NCBI GenBank assembly: GCA_023515745.1
Contig: JALECJ010000258.1
Coordinates: 1,740,501-1,804,500 of the forward strand
Length of the DNA stretch: 64,000 nt
Origin: Amoeboaphelidium protococcarum
Taxonomy: Eukaryota; Aphelidiomycota; Aphelidea
Direction: 5' to 3'
Below are positions 49,440 through 62,357 of the stretch, piece after piece. The translations under genes and the position numbers were made by a program. The notes under the pieces are model-generated. The model saw only the letters and a list, made by a program, of their open reading frames with translations, made no database searches and was not told the DNA's origin. Each line of letters starts with the position of its first letter. Positions within the stretch are counted from its first letter, which is position 1.

Positions 49440-52106
49440 ATGAAGATACCACATCTTATGAAGCTTCTATGGCTGGTATAAATTCAACTATGTTTGAGTG
49501 TCCAGTATGCAGTAAAGTTGTCGCATTAATCATCAATCACGCAGAAACTGTTTCGCCAGTGGCTTATTGATCTACCGCGAGTGCCGATCGTTTCAAAGTC
49601 TCTAGCTCTAAAAGTGGCCACAGAAGCTGGCTTTAATACTGCAGAGACTATCCATATTGGCAATCACGGTGGTTTATTCATATTTGATGACACAAGGACA
49701 GACAGCTCTACTGGTAATCAGCGATTCATTAACAATAACAATTTTACCATGATTGAGCAGTTGCTAACCCAGAGTCGTCATGTCGAGTGGTTTGAAAAGT
49801 AAATACCAAGACGACGCGTCAAGAGAGAAACACTACTACCTGCGGCTGCATTTAATGATCCTCTTTATGCTGATTAATGGTTTCTTAATAGCGGAGTTCA
49901 GGATGGTGGTAATGTTTATGATTTTGGTGCCAGTGATTTATGGTAACTTAATTACACTGGACGCGGGGTGCAGATCGCTCTAATTGATGATGGCCTGGAG
50001 TTTAGTCATCCTGATATCGCGCCTGCTTATGATGCCATTGGAAGCTATGATTTTAACTCGCGATCTCCACTGAGGCCACCAAAGTCAATTCTGGATAATC
50101 ATGGAACAAGATGTGCAGGATAAATTGTTGGTAGGCCTAACAATTCCGTATGCGGAGTGGGATTATCTTATGGGGCAACCGTGGCCGGTATTAGATTGAT
50201 TAGTGAAGATCCTACAGATTCTGCTGAAGGTGCAGCGCTGACTTATTAATATCAGAGAAATCACATTTATAGTAGTAGTTGGGGACCGAGTGATGATGGG
50301 CGATCCATCGATGGACCAGGTAGATTGGGACAGTTGGCTTTTGAAGAAGGTGTCACTAATGGGCGGAGTGGTCGAGGCTCGATATACGTGTTTGCTAGTG
50401 GTAATGGAGGTAACTAGAATGACATTTGCACGTATGATGGATACGCAAACTCTATATATACTATAAGTGTCGGTGCGGTGACTCAACAAGGCAAGTGGCC
50501 ATATTATGGTGAGCAATGTGCGGCAATGTTGATTTCAGCATACAGTGGCGATGGAATGATCAATGTACCGACTGTGGACTTATCTGCACTCTGTCAACAG
50601 CCACCATGCTGTACCAAGGATCATTTTGGAACATCCGCTGCAGCACCTTTTGTGTCGTCCCTTATAGCAATTATGCTTTAGATGAGGCCAGAGTTGAGTT
50701 GGCGTGAAGTACAGCACGCATTGATCAAGTCCACCATCAAGAATGATCCTACCGATCAGGATTGGGTGTAAAATGGTGCCGGCTACCACATTAATCACAA
50801 GTATGGATTCGGTACTGTGCAGGGTGGATTACTTATAAACAGCACATTAGCGCAGCCTCGACTACCTAGTTAGTCTCTCATATCAAAATCTATGGTAGAT
50901 GCACGACAGGGTCCTATCACAATTGCAGCCGGAGCAATAGTTAAAGTTGATATCACTGTGTCTTAGGACGATTTAATGATGGATAATAGTGGATATGGGA
51001 ATATATAGTCTATAGAGCATGTTCAGTTGTTTATGGATATTGAGCATCCTCAGCGAGGTAAGCTATCTGTAGAATTGATCAGTCCAAGTTAAACGTCTTC
51101 GATACTGGCCATGCCACGTCCAAATGATGATGATACCACTGGCATCCGCAAGTGGACATTCATGACTGTTCGCAATTGGGGGGAGAGTCCGCAAGGTAAA
51201 TGGACCATAATAATTAAGGATCACCGACAGGGACAGGATGGAGCTATTTAGGCGGGGAAACTCTTAGACTATAAGTTGACTGTACGTGGAATAGCTTGCA
51301 AGTCGTCCGAATATAAAATAGTAGATGCAGATGGACGCGTTGAATGCCCATGGGAAACTATACATAGATTGTAGGCGTAGTATAATTAGCGCATCTTCAT
51401 CGCTGGCATAGCAATAGGCACCATTGTGTCAATAGCACTAGTCGGAGCATTAATGTATACATTTATCATCCGGCGAAGGCAGAAGAAAACTAATGTACCA
51501 TAGAAAGGTAGGAATCCTAGTCTATTGTTGTAATTGCCATCGCTAAAGTACCAGAGAATTGGAAATGCTAATCCGGAATTCGAACTGACAGAGATCATGT
51601 CACCTGCAGACAGTGTTCCTCTGAATAGATCTTCATTACCGCCTAAAACACCAGTGGTGGATATATCCCCTACAAAGTAGTTCCCCATAGTTACTGCAGG
51701 ACGTCCGCGTACTCCAACAATGACGCGCATAAGCTCCCTTAAACAGTTGCAGGTCAGCACTAATCTGGATTCGTAATCATTGCAAAATTCCATGGTAAGT
51801 CCTGCTCCATTTAGTCTATCTCAAAAGTCTCAATCGTTGCCGCGACTGACAATCTCAACTGCTAGTTTAGAATCTTCGTCATCCCGAAGTCAATAATTAT
51901 CTTAATCGCGGGTGGAAGATCAGCAGTTGTCAGATGTTAGTAGTCCGAAGTCACCAACGTCAAAGCAGCGATTGCTCAATAGCAAAAAGTAGCCTTATCC
52001 ACTTACACCCAGCTCTAAGCGAGTACGTTCTAACACGCTCCTGAATAGATTATTTGGCAATGTTACTACTCCTCCACAGCCTCAATCGAGACCTCAAGAT
52101 TAATGA
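49440..52106 (+). CDS. KEX2: Kexin-type proprotein convertase
   Basis: An 888-residue frame from ATG 49440 to TGA 52104-52106. Signal peptide (MKLLWLVQIQLCLSV), prodomain with WLIDLPRVP and a basic cleavage site PRRRVKRE near residue 125. The subtilase domain has the catalytic Asp in [13 protein letters not shown] (~181), His in DNHGTRCAG (~220), [10 protein letters not shown], oxyanion Asn in ASGNGG (~321) and Ser in FGTSAAAPF (~397). A P domain follows, then one membrane segment ([20 protein letters not shown], ~652-675) and a Ser/Pro/Gln-rich cytosolic tail of ~200 residues. It cleaves after dibasic sites in the late Golgi. The tail is long for the family. Confidence 0.95.
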
Positions 52107-52233
52107 TATTGATCATGTTGAGTTAAAAATCACGTCAACTTCTCGCCTTTTTTGATCGATCTTGTTTTGTTTTTTTGTTTTCTAATCAGAAATTTAGATT
52201 ACCTGCAAATCTTTTTTATTAGACTCAATATTA

Positions 52234-54249
52234 ATGCTTTTGCGATAGAGTAGATTGTTTTAGTCGCAATATAGCGGTACTATTACCAGGCGGTATAATT
52301 TAAACGGAAACTCTTTTAGAGTTGTGCAATGCCGCTTTGCCACTAACGGAACGTAATCACAATAACGCGATAAATCTCTAGGTGATGACGAATCAAATAA
52401 TGATTTAAAAATAATTAAAAGCCTTGGAACTTATATCTGGCCAAAAGATGATAGATCAACCAAGGTGAGAGTTGTCGGGTCTCTGTCGCTGCTGATCGCT
52501 GGTAAATTACTCAATGTGCAGGTGCCTATGCTATTCAAAGATATTATAGATCAACTCAACGTTCCCCTTGTAGAGGCGTCCGGTTCATCTGTTATGAATG
52601 CTGCGGGTGCTCTGCTTATTGGATATGGTGCTGCTAGATTAGGTGCAAGTCTGTTTTCAGAGTTCCGTAATGTCGTATTTGCCAATGTGGCTCAGTCTGC
52701 GATTAGAAAAGTATCACGTCAGGTATTTTATCATCTCTTGAATTTGGATCTCAGTTGGCATTTGTCCCGTTAGACTGGTGGTCTCAGTAGGGCTATCGAT
52801 AGAGGAACTAAAGGTATCAGCTTCTTGCTGAGTAGTATCGTCTTCCATATCGCTCCCACTGCGTTAGAGATTACCATGGTGTCTAGTATACTCGCCTATC
52901 AGTATGGACCTTCTTTTGCTGCACTGACAGTCGCCACCATGGCTGCATATACTGGATTCACGTTCGGTATCACTTCATGGCGTACAAAATTTAGGCGTGA
53001 TATGAACAAGGCCGACAATGCTGCAGCGAGTAAAGCCGTAGATACTCTGGTAAATTTCGAAGCTGTAAAGTATTTCAACAATGAACAGTATGAAGTGGAT
53101 CGGTATGACCGGTAGTTGCAAAAGTACGAGCAAGCCTCACTGAAGACTGCCACTTCTCTTGCTCTACTTAACGTTGGTCAGAACGCGATATTTAGTGTCA
53201 CGTTAACTGCCATGATGTGGATGGCCAGTCAGTAGCTGATTGAAGGCTCTCTGACTGTGGGAGATTTGGTGATGATCAATGGCTTGGTGTTCCAATTGAG
53301 TATGCCCTTGAACTTTTTGGGAACTGTTTATAGGGAGCTGAAATAGAGCTTGATTGATATGAACTCACTCTTCTCACTGTAGAAGCAGGTTCCATAAATA
53401 CACGATAAATAGGATGCTATCGCTATATCAGCGCAATAATTGTTGTTATAAGGCGTTAAATCAGATACCGCGCTAATTGAATTTGACAATATTCACTTTA
53501 GTTATTCAAGTGATCGGCCCATGGTACGAGGATTATCTTTCCAATTACATCAAGGCTAGAGTCTGGGAGTAGTTGGGCGAAGTGGATGTGGTAAAAGTAC
53601 ATTATTACGATTGCTATTCCGCTTTTATGATCCATCCTAGGGATAGATTAGATTGAATGGACGGCCTTTACCTGATTATCAATTACAATCGCTGAGGAAT
53701 CTAATGACCGTAGTACCTCAAGATACTGTTTTGTTTAATGATACCATTTACCACAATATATCGTACGGCAAATTGAACGCGACATAAGATGAAGTGATAG
53801 AAGCCGCGCGTCAAGTGTAACTGGATGAAATTGTGACCAAATTCCCTCAGTAGTATCAGACTCAGGTAGGCGAGCGGGGACTTAAACTGAGTGGAGGTGA
53901 GAAGTAGCGCGTCGCTCTAGCCAGATTTGTCCTCAAAGACGCTCCCATTTGCCTGTTTGATGAACCAACTTCTTCACTGGATGTCAGGACAGAGTAGTTG
54001 ATCATGGAGAAGTTGACGGGTAATCTTCGCCGTTCCCAAGGCAAGTGTTCGATTCTGATTGCTCACCGTCTCAGCACAATCATGAACTGCGATAAGATTA
54101 TAGTGATGGGCACAGATGATCGACAAGGATAAATTATTAAACAGGGAAGTCATCAACAGTTACTTTCCCAAAATGGTACATATGCTGACATGTGGCGGAT
54201 GCAACAGCACGAATTCAGTGAAGTTCTCCCCAAAGTGACCAATAAATGA
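52234..54249 (+). CDS. ATM1: Mitochondrial ABC transporter Atm1/ABCB7
   Basis: A 671-residue frame from ATG 52234 to TGA 54247-54249. The N-terminus is a presequence rich in Arg/Ser/Gln ([25 protein letters not shown]). Six-helix membrane domain with the Atm1 wording [38 protein letters not shown] and [19 protein letters not shown]. The nucleotide-binding domain has Walker [21 protein letters not shown], signature LSGGEKQRVALAR and Walker [13 protein letters not shown]. It exports a glutathione-sulfur compound from the matrix for cytosolic Fe-S assembly. Half transporter, works as a dimer. Several conserved Gln (LSRQTGG, EKQRVA) are encoded by TAG. Confidence 0.96.
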
Positions 54250-54540
54250 TTCATCTCTCTTTAATTTAGTTAAATTTTATTTTTATGGTATTAGCGTTAG
54301 TTATACTTCGGTTAATAATCTACTTTCAGTGTTAGCTTATTGAAGAAGAACGCGTAATGTTTTGACATGAAATTATAGGGAGCAAGCGGGACTACAAAGA
54401 CGAAAGCGTCGCGCTCTCTTTCTTTTTCTCTTCCACCGTCCTGCTTTAAATCGCCGTTCTTACTATCATCACTTCAATTATATCCTATCTATAACATATT
54501 GCTGAATATTACTGTGTCTTTCTGTAACTATTATTGAAGA

Positions 54541-56259
54541 ATGTTTTGTGTTGGTGATAAAGATAGATTATATTATATATAATCTGATGGTCAAGTTGCA
54601 TGTAAACAGTTGGATTTGACTGTGGATTATAGTGAATTCCATGCTCAATCAGTATCTGATGAGTATAGAATTATGAATTTCCCCTCTTGTACTGTTGTAT
54701 GGAATGATCAAGAACTTTTTATGCACTGGAATGTCAATATGGTCAATGCTCATAAGTGCAAACGGTTAAATGTCAGCGGAGTAGTTAATATTGTTGAACG
54801 CGATGGATAATTGTTTGCTCTATCCCAGGATGGAATTATAACTCTAATAAATTGCGATTCAGGTCAAGTTATAGGGGAATTGCGTATGGAGTAAAAGAAT
54901 GTAATTAGCTGCTTGGACTATGACTTTATTCAGAACTGTGGTAACTCTAATAGCGTTCTAGTTGCATCTTGTGATGGTTTGGTCTTTAGTGCTAATTCTG
55001 ATGACATGTCGGTGGAAAGAGTTTGTATTATACCCGATGATATTGTTGGTGATATTCAGACCTTTTATACTTTAATCATATGTGATGAATCATTTGGGGA
55101 TATGGTCATTGTACTGATAGGACAGTCTGATGGTCGACTTCACGTTGGTTTGTGGGATGCCGGTTCTATCAGCATTATAATAATCGCTTCTGTACATTTA
55201 CCAGTGCAGTCGCAGTATAAAATCGTCAGTGTTAAAGAAGATTTAATATTAATTATTAGCACTGAAGGTCTCTACTAGCTGTCAGTAGATGTGTAGTCTC
55301 TAAAGTAGTGGCTTTAACGAATTCAATTCGACTCCAATCTTGATGTTGACTTTGATATTATCAAAGATATTACGTATGTTATGGATTGCTCTATTAGTAA
55401 TGTGGAGGCATGTTAAATAGTCAAAGATGATCTTGGATTATTTCATATGATTTATTAATAATCAGGCAATTAAGATGGTAGTCAGAGTTAACTGATTCAA
55501 GTCAGACTCCCTCTACAGACTAATTCTAGTAGTCAGAATTAGTTTGTGTAGTAGAAAGTTAAATCTATTCCATAATAATCAAGCGCATCATCTTCAATTG
55601 ATCATAAGCTGCTGGATTAATTAAAGCTTACATCTGCAGTGTAGACAAAGCTAAAATAAGATACTTAATTCCCGGACAATGTCACAGTGTAAATACATGA
55701 TGAGTTTGTCAGTAGTAGCAACAAAGTTCTTGATGATATTGAACTGTTGTAGAGAGGATGCTAGTAAATGAGCGAGTAGTCTGATGATATGCGACATTTG
55801 ATGGAATAGTCTGAAGCTAAATTGCTACAATTGAAGACTTTGTCGATGAGTGGAATTGATCAGATTGCAGTGTAGAGGTTTTAATTTCTTGTGGAGAACT
55901 AGAAGCGTCTGAACAAGAGATCAGGTGTTATGTTGTCATTGTTGAAAGAACTCTTCCCGTAAAATTACTTATCGCGTCAAGAGATGGAATGGATTAGGAA
56001 TGTGTATGCTCTCCAACCTGTGGTTAAAAATCTACAGAGACAGATGGATAGGATTTAATCTGCTATCAATGCTTCTTCCGTAAATGTTAATAAAGATAGC
56101 AATAGATAGGCGGAGAGTCACCATAGCACTAATAATCATGCGGGATTATCTTAATCTGTGTCATTGTTATTCCGCGAAGATAATTCCATTGATCAGATGA
56201 AGACTACTGTTATGGAACTCTCACGCAAAGTTCAGGCTTTATCTGTGATGAGTAAATGA
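54541..56259 (+). CDS. NUP88: Probable nucleoporin NUP88/Nup82
   Basis: A 572-residue frame from ATG 54541 to TGA 56257-56259. Residues 1-330 are beta-rich and propeller-like with repeated short strands (LFALSQDGIITLINC, LHVGLWDAGSISIIII). A Gln/Ser linker follows. The C-terminus is coiled coil. The segment RFQFLVENQKRLNKRSGVM followed by FPQNYLSRQEMEWIRNV fits the Nup88 pattern of RY-x-EA-x-x-KQ-x-x-L-x-x-R then LS-x-AE. Nup88/Nup82 sits on the cytoplasmic face of the pore with Nup214 and Nup62. No intron. Assignment is by pattern, not close identity. Confidence 0.6.
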
Positions 56260-56556
56260 AATTGAATTATTCAATCCATGGAATTGAGGTGCTCTTGCTT
56301 TTTATTTTATCTACCAATACAGTGTATAGCAGTAAGTTTTATAATGCACCCAGTTACATTATAATGATCTACTTGAATGTTATAATGATGACAGTGTGAC
56401 GAACAGAAGGCTTTTCTCAATCTCTGACCGTCGCTCGTCTCTTCAATTTAAGCGCACGCGTTCAAGTTCTTTTTGTATTGTAGCTATCAGTGTTTTCAAG
56501 GCTCTATAAATTTGCTCAATTCATAGTTCTAATTATTTTTAAATAGTGTAACTGAA

Positions 56557-58411
56557 ATGCAGCAAGCTTAGCCCGTTATTGTCATTAGTAAGTACTTAAT
56601 TCCAGTTGAAGTATTAATATTATGACGCGAGCGATCTCAATATGTGTGTAGACTAGAATACTGAGCGCGAACACGGTCACAAAGCTCAACTATCTAATAT
56701 TAGTGCTGCCAAGGTGAGTCTCATTGCGGACATTGTCAGTAGAATGTTTTATTATTATGAACAGTTTGTAGGCAGTCGCTGATGTTATCCGTACTTCGCT
56801 GGGTCCACGCGCCATGTTGAAGATGCTGTTGGATCCAATGGGCGGCATCGTGTTGACCAATGATGGAAACGCCATCCTGAGGGAGATTGAAGTGCAACAC
56901 CCAGCTGCCAAGTCCATGATTGAACTCAGCCGTACGCAGGATGAAGAAGTTGGAGATGGTACCACTTCAGTCATCATTCTTGGTAAGTATAAACCGGCTT
57001 GTTACTGATGTCTTGACCATTGTGTTTGTTTAACTTTATCTATTTAATCCGTGTAGCTGGTGAAGTGTTGGTCAGTGCTCTTCCACATTTGGAGAGGAAA
57101 ATCCATCCTATAGTCATTATTGGTGCCTTTAATCGTGCGCTCTAAGACTTGCGCGCAGTGTTGGATGAAATCTCTATTCCCATTGATGTCAAGAATCAAG
57201 ATCAACTACTTCAGCTGGTAAAGACTACTATTGGTACAAAGTTTGTCAGTCGCTGGAGTGATTTGATGTGCAAACTGGCACTGGATGCTGTCAAATGTGT
57301 TTCTGTCGATGTCACTGCCACGAAGAAGGAGATTGACATTAAGAGATATGCTCGTGTGGAGAAGGTTCCCGGCGGAGAGATTGAATAGTCTTGCGTGCTG
57401 GATGGTGTTATGCTGAACAAGGATGTCACCCATCCAAAGATGCGCCGGTACATTGAGAATCCTCGCATCATCCTACTTGATTGCCCGCTCGAGTACAAGA
57501 AGGGTGAGAGTTAGACTAATTTGGAGGTGAGTAAGGAGGAGCACTGGAACCGCATACTGGAGATTGAAGAGGAGCAGATTAAGGAGATGTGTGACAAGAT
57601 TATTGCTCTCAAGCCAGATCTGGTGTTCACCGAGAAGGGCGTATCTGATCTGGCACAGCATTACCTGGTCAAGGCCAACATCACCGCAATCCGCCGTGTA
57701 CGCAAGACTGACAATAACAGAATTGCGCGAGCTGTTGGTGCCACCATTGTTAACCGTGTCGATGATTTGAAAGAATCCGATGTTGGTACATAGTGCGGTC
57801 TTTTCAAGATTGAGAAGATTGGCGATGAGTACTTCACCTTCCTGGTCCAGTGTAAGAACCCAAAGGCTTGTACCGTTCTGCTGCGTGGTGCCAGCAAAGA
57901 CATTCTGAACGAAGTGGAGAGAAATCTGATGGATGCCATGTGTGTTGCGCGCAATATCTTCTTTAATCCTCGTCTGTGTCCTGGTGCAGGTGCGACTGAG
58001 ATGGCTATTGCTACTCGCTTGTCAGAGAAGGCCAAATCTATGGTGGAAGGTGTTGAGCAGTGGCCGTACCGTTCCGTTGCTGAGGCATTTGAAGTGATTC
58101 CGCGCACCTTAGTCCAAAATTGTGGTGGTAATAGCGTCAGAGTTCTGGCCGCGCTGAGAGCCAAGCACATGGCTGGTGCTCACACTTGGGGGATCAATGG
58201 CGAGCAGGGTGTCATTGCAGATATGAAGGAGTATGGTGTATGGGAGCCGTACTCTGTCAAGGTGTAGACTTTCAAGACTGCTATAGAGTCGGCTTGTATG
58301 CTGCTCCGTGTTGATGACATTGTATCTGGTATTAGTAAGAATAAGAAGGAGCAGTCCTCAGGTCAACCATCTGGTCCTGCAATGGATGCAGATGATCTAG
58401 AAGGTCGTTGA
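56557..58411 (+). CDS. CCT3: Chaperonin CCT/TRiC gamma subunit
   Basis: Four exons: 56557-56587, 56652-56713, 56772-56982, 57057-58411. Introns of 64, 58 and 74 nt all end TGTAG. Product 552 residues, normal for CCT3. Motifs: [50 protein letters not shown] (ATP site), [34 protein letters not shown] and [10 protein letters not shown]. The phrases QHPAAKSM, the Cys-rich [17 protein letters not shown] and the ending [15 protein letters not shown] mark the gamma subunit. It folds actin and tubulin in the cytosol. Seven of about 23 Gln codons are UAR. Confidence 0.96.
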
Positions 58412-58533
58412 AGTTACTATTGATAACTGCGTAAACTCTGTGACTAATGATAGTAAGTTTTATATTTCACTTGCATCTTTCGATTGAATCATACATACTA
58501 TAGCAATTACTTACTGTCTTGAATATCTGATCA

Positions 58534-59520
58534 TCATCCAGTCCACTAAACATGAAAATCATCAATAGTGGAATAGAGGTGACCATCTTGAACCATAGTC
58601 TCAATTTCACGATTGATGTCCACACCTTGCACATTCTGCCGAGTGAGTAGGGCAGCAATTTGATTAATGTGGACACCCTTATCACCAGCTGACGTTTAAC
58701 CACGAACAATTTCAATAATCTTGCGCTAGATAGGAGTCAATCCGTCATTAAAACTGCCACCAGCACTTTGATTATTATTGTTGTTGCTGTAAGTAGAGTT
58801 TTAGTTCACTGATGATTACTATTACTATTAAGGAGCGGAATAAGGATTGCCAGCAGCACTAGCATTGTTGAACTACAACGGCTACTAACCTCCAATACCA
58901 CCCATAGGTTGACCGCGAGTAATCTTAAGATGAGTCGCAATAGCCTCAAGATAATGACAAGTGATCTAATTATGATCAACTATAGGCTGAACTTTCATAG
59001 CATTCACAAGACGCTTACCATTCACCATACGGACACTGCCCATCACATAGACGTACGTGTTCTCAGGCAGAATCTCTCTCACACCAAGCAATGCTTCATT
59101 AGCCTTATTGTCATACAGACGAACTTCAGCCGAACCAGTTCCATCCTCAATCGTGTACTAAATGCTAGCAGTGGCTTCCTGGGCCTTTCTCACACAGCCT
59201 ACCAGGGACACCACGCTCAACTCACGACCGTCCAATTCCAGCGGAGACTCTGGATTAGCACTGTACGCCGTGTCCATAATTTACAGAATAGTGACCGGTC
59301 TCAGTGACTGCTGTGCCCTCTTTTGCCCAGCATTGGCCTACACCGAGGGAGAGTCATAGTTGTTGCCTTGACTCAAAAATCCGCCGTTCCCTCCCTGATA
59401 GTTGTTACTAGGAGAGGCAAATTGATTCATATTGTTATTACCGAACGCTACACAACGCTAAAGTTAAATATCAAGTCTTAAACTGCTACATAATTTTATA
59501 TACTTACGTCCAGTAGTCAT
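58534..59520 (-). CDS. RFA2: Replication protein A 32-kDa subunit
   Basis: Exon 1 59520-59508 (13 nt), intron 59507-59448 (60 nt, GTAAGT...GTGTAG), exon 2 59447-58534. Product 308 residues. Gly/Ser/Asn/Gln-rich N-terminus (phosphorylation region), then the OB-fold DBD-D: LRPVTILQIMDTAYSANPE, ELSVVSLVGCVRKAQ, IQYTIEDGTGSAEVRLYD and TYVYVMGSVRMVNGKRLVNA. The C-terminal winged helix has LTPIQRKIIEIVRGQTS and GVHINQIAALL. RPA2 binds single-stranded DNA with RPA1 and RPA3 in replication and repair. The 5' spacer has ACGCGCGCGCGGTGAAACGA, which resembles an MCB/E2F-type site. Confidence 0.94.
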
Positions 59521-59886
59521 TTTTATACGCTAGTGAGCAGTAAGAATTAGTTGGTTAATATAACTGCTTCAAACACCAAGTACGCAATCTAATGACCAGG
59601 AGAGGTTTATCACAGAAACAAAACGCGCGCGCGGTGAAACGAAAATGAGAGAGAAGAGAAGAAACGTTAACAACTTGTCGCCCTCTTACTGACTCTTGCT
59701 GTACTACAGTCCAGTAGCTAAAGGGAACGCTCTGGGTGACAAAATTTTGCTGAAACGGTCGAGACTGATCATAAGCCCTGAGTAAATCTATCTCTTCCAA
59801 GATCCGCGTTAAACCACATAATTAAAAAATAAATAATGCACAAGAGTGTCGGCTTAATGTTCTATATATAGATTAAACAATCCCAT
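59521..59886. promoter_or_regulatory. RPA2 promoter spacer with CGCG repeat
   Basis: 59620-59665 carries AACGCGCGCGCGGTGAAACG followed by AAAATGAGAGAGAAGAG, 100-145 bp upstream of RPA2. No supported gene. Confidence 0.45.
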
Positions 59887-60523
59887 TCACATTCTATATC
59901 CAACGGCCCAGCGAAGATGAGCAAATGCACGGTTATTCAAAGCCTCCCGGTGCATTTCCACCTTGCGTTACAGCAGTGGACTTTTCCCCTCCAGAATCGC
60001 CAATATCTCTGAGCATATCCTCTCCTCCAATGGAATAAATGGTCGTTTCTTCTTACTCAGAGACTTTTTTAGCCATCTACACTAGATAATAATACGTAAA
60101 GGACATTAGCCTTATTGTGTTAAACATGATAATCATCATCGGAGCTATCTTAATTTAAACAAAGACTTACCGGAACGCGTAAGACTGACTACGATACTCA
60201 GTGATGGGGAGAGGTACTCGAACTAATTTAGCACCGCGTTTATAAGATCCACATTCCACCACGGGAGAGAGCATTTCAATAGCTTTCTCAAACAATTTCA
60301 CAGGATCATTATTGGTCTTGCTGCGTAATAATTGAAGAGAGTCAGCGACGCTCCTCTCCACCAGCGATCTCTTATCACCCGTCTTTGTCAGTGTGGCCGC
60401 GAATCTACTGACCAGCGTGTGTGGATGCGACGCGTGTCTATGCACCATTGAAGGCACCTTATGAATAATAGAGCCAGATTCCTACTACGTACTCAACAAT
60501 CTTTTACTGATCCAAAATATCAT
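59887..60523 (-). CDS. Mitochondrial ribosomal protein uS7m
   Basis: Exon 1 60523-60171, intron 60170-60077 (94 nt, GTAAGT...GTGTAG), exon 2 60076-59887. Product 180 residues. The start MIFWISKRLLSTQQESG looks like a mitochondrial presequence. The S7 wording follows: LVSRFAATLTKTGDKRSLVE, DPVKLFEKAIEMLSPVVECG, RGAKLVRVPLPIT and the ending REALNNRAFAHLRWAVGYRM, typical of the S7 C-terminus. It binds the head of the small mitoribosomal subunit. In many plants and protists rps7 is mitochondrial, so a nuclear copy helps place the lineage. Confidence 0.85.
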
Positions 60524-60693
60524 CACGTCTTTGTAATAATTATCCACCAAGTATTTTGTAGTAAAGAGAAAAGATGGCGCACAGATGTAAAAAAGCTGAT
60601 ATAGTAAATAGCGATTAAAGAGTGTAGAATGATAAATATCAATAAAGAATATCATAAAATATAAAGAGATGATTTCATGTATTATTAGAGAAA

Positions 60694-61026
60694 TCACTTC
60701 TTAATCTTTTGTGCCTTGAGAACCTTCTTCACAATCTTCTGTTCCTCAATCAAGAATGCACGCAGAATTCTCTACTTCACACAGTCTGCACATCTGGAAC
60801 CGCCATATGCACGAGTAACATTCTTTTGACGCTTGGAGATCTAGCTGTACTCTCTTGGGCGAAGTGCTGGAATACCGGAAAGTTTGCATCCACAATCTCC
60901 ACACTTGACACCGCTTGATCTCTTCTTCACATACTGCACAGTCAGAGTGCCACCAGGAGTCTTCAGCTGGCGAATTTTATTAGACTCAGTGTTATAAGAC
61001 AATCTACGTTTATAAGTGACGCGCAT
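60694..61026 (-). CDS. RPL34: Cytosolic ribosomal protein eL34
   Basis: A 110-residue frame from ATG 61026 to TGA 60696-60694. Matches eL34 throughout: VTYKRRLSYNTESNKIR, LKTPGGTLTVQYVKK and the zinc-binding-like CGDCGCKLSGIPALRP. Then follow TRAYGGSRCADCVKQRILRA and a basic C-terminus. TAG encodes Gln at two positions. Highly basic, as expected. Confidence 0.95.
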
Positions 61027-61326
61027 ATTTATATTTTATTTAGAATTTATTCTTATATTAACTAACTAGGAAATTATAGTAGCTAATCTATTTGGCAATT
61101 CCGAGCGCGATTTGACTGTGCAAAGAATTGTTCGACTTTTGATTAAGGTTAGGTTGGAGACCGCGCGGCCCTCGTAAAGACAAGGAAGAGCGAGCGCGAT
61201 TTCAAAGGAGAAAACCCACTAACAACAACTACAGTAAAGAACTACAGCGGAATCAGCATGGAAAGTTTGATGCAATTTTCAATAAGAGATATAGTGCATG
61301 TATTTAGAGATACACTTTGATACAAT
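61027..61326. promoter_or_regulatory. eL34 5' spacer
   Basis: 61163-61215 has GACCGCGCGGCCCTCG and GGAAGAGCGAGCGCGATTTC, 140-190 bp before eL34. Also the 3' side of NDUFS3. Confidence 0.4.
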
Positions 61327-62106
61327 TCATTTTTTGGCAGGCTCATCCTTCTTATCGGAACCACTACTTGCAGCAGGAATCTGTGGTTTACCTTGTCCAG
61401 TCTGCTCCCACGGCGACTGATAATCAAAGTAACGGAACGCCTGAGCCAGTTCAAGCTTCTCAGTGATGACGCGCTTCTTCTCTTCATCCCATCTGACTTC
61501 AGTGTATCCAGTCAGGGGAAAGTCTTTACGCAGCGGGTATCCTTCAAAGCCGTAATCAGTCAGAATTCTTCTCAAATCCGGATGACCCTCAAAGAAGATG
61601 CCGTACATGTCATACACTTCTCTCTCGTGCCAATTGTTGCCAGGATATACTTCACACGAGCTAGGAATCACCAGCGTGGAGTTCTCATCCGTGTAAGTCT
61701 TCACCCGTAGGCGAGAATTATACTTGTGAGACAGCAGATTGTACACCACCTCAAATCTGTACTTGCGTCCGGGATAATCAACTCCGGCGACATCGACGCA
61801 TTACTTGAATTAGCAGGCATGATGCAGCTTCAAGAACTTTAACAGCGGAAGTAGAGATTGAGGATGGGTGTACAGACAAAGCTCGTTCTTATACAGCGAT
61901 ACCTGCTGAATATGTGCCGGAACCATGGACATCAAGTACTAGCCATATTTATTCAAATCTCCATGCGAGTGATTAAAATGCGATTCAACTCTTGCATACT
62001 AGGCATTGTTATCAGTTGCAGCTGCTGTAGCGAAGAATCTACGGTAAGATGGAGCAACCAAGCGGGCTTGTCTTTATAGATTAATACTCCTCAATGATGC
62101 AAGCAT
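61327..62106 (-). CDS. NDUFS3: Mitochondrial complex I 30-kDa subunit NDUFS3
   Basis: A 259-residue frame from ATG 62106 to TGA 61329-61327. The presequence-like N-terminus ([23 protein letters not shown]) is followed by the NuoC/30-kDa fold: [34 protein letters not shown], the signature [20 protein letters not shown] and [20 protein letters not shown], ending [10 protein letters not shown]. It is a peripheral-arm subunit near the N-module. In ciliates and plants the equivalent nad9 is mitochondrial, so a nuclear gene with presequence argues against those groups. It also shows the organism respires aerobically with complex I. Confidence 0.95.
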
Positions 62107-62357
62107 GTCAATGTCTCTTCAATCTTATTATCGCTTTTACCAGTAGTAGAGAGAAGTGATAATATCAACGTCTCCTTCAGCAATTATTAATGACGTTAAC
62201 GCTCAACGAAAAGAATGGCCAAATGGCAAGAGGGAGCGACCAAAGATTTTCTCTCCGGAGTCGCTTCTCTATCGATTAGATTCACCACTGTCTCTTATAT
62301 AGTATAGAAATAATGTCTTTTACGCACTAAAGTAAGCGATTACTGTCTAGTAGTTCA

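Noticed and set aside
57661-58170. Minus-strand 169-codon frame
   Set aside because: Antisense to CCT3, whose coding frame is certain from motifs on the plus strand.
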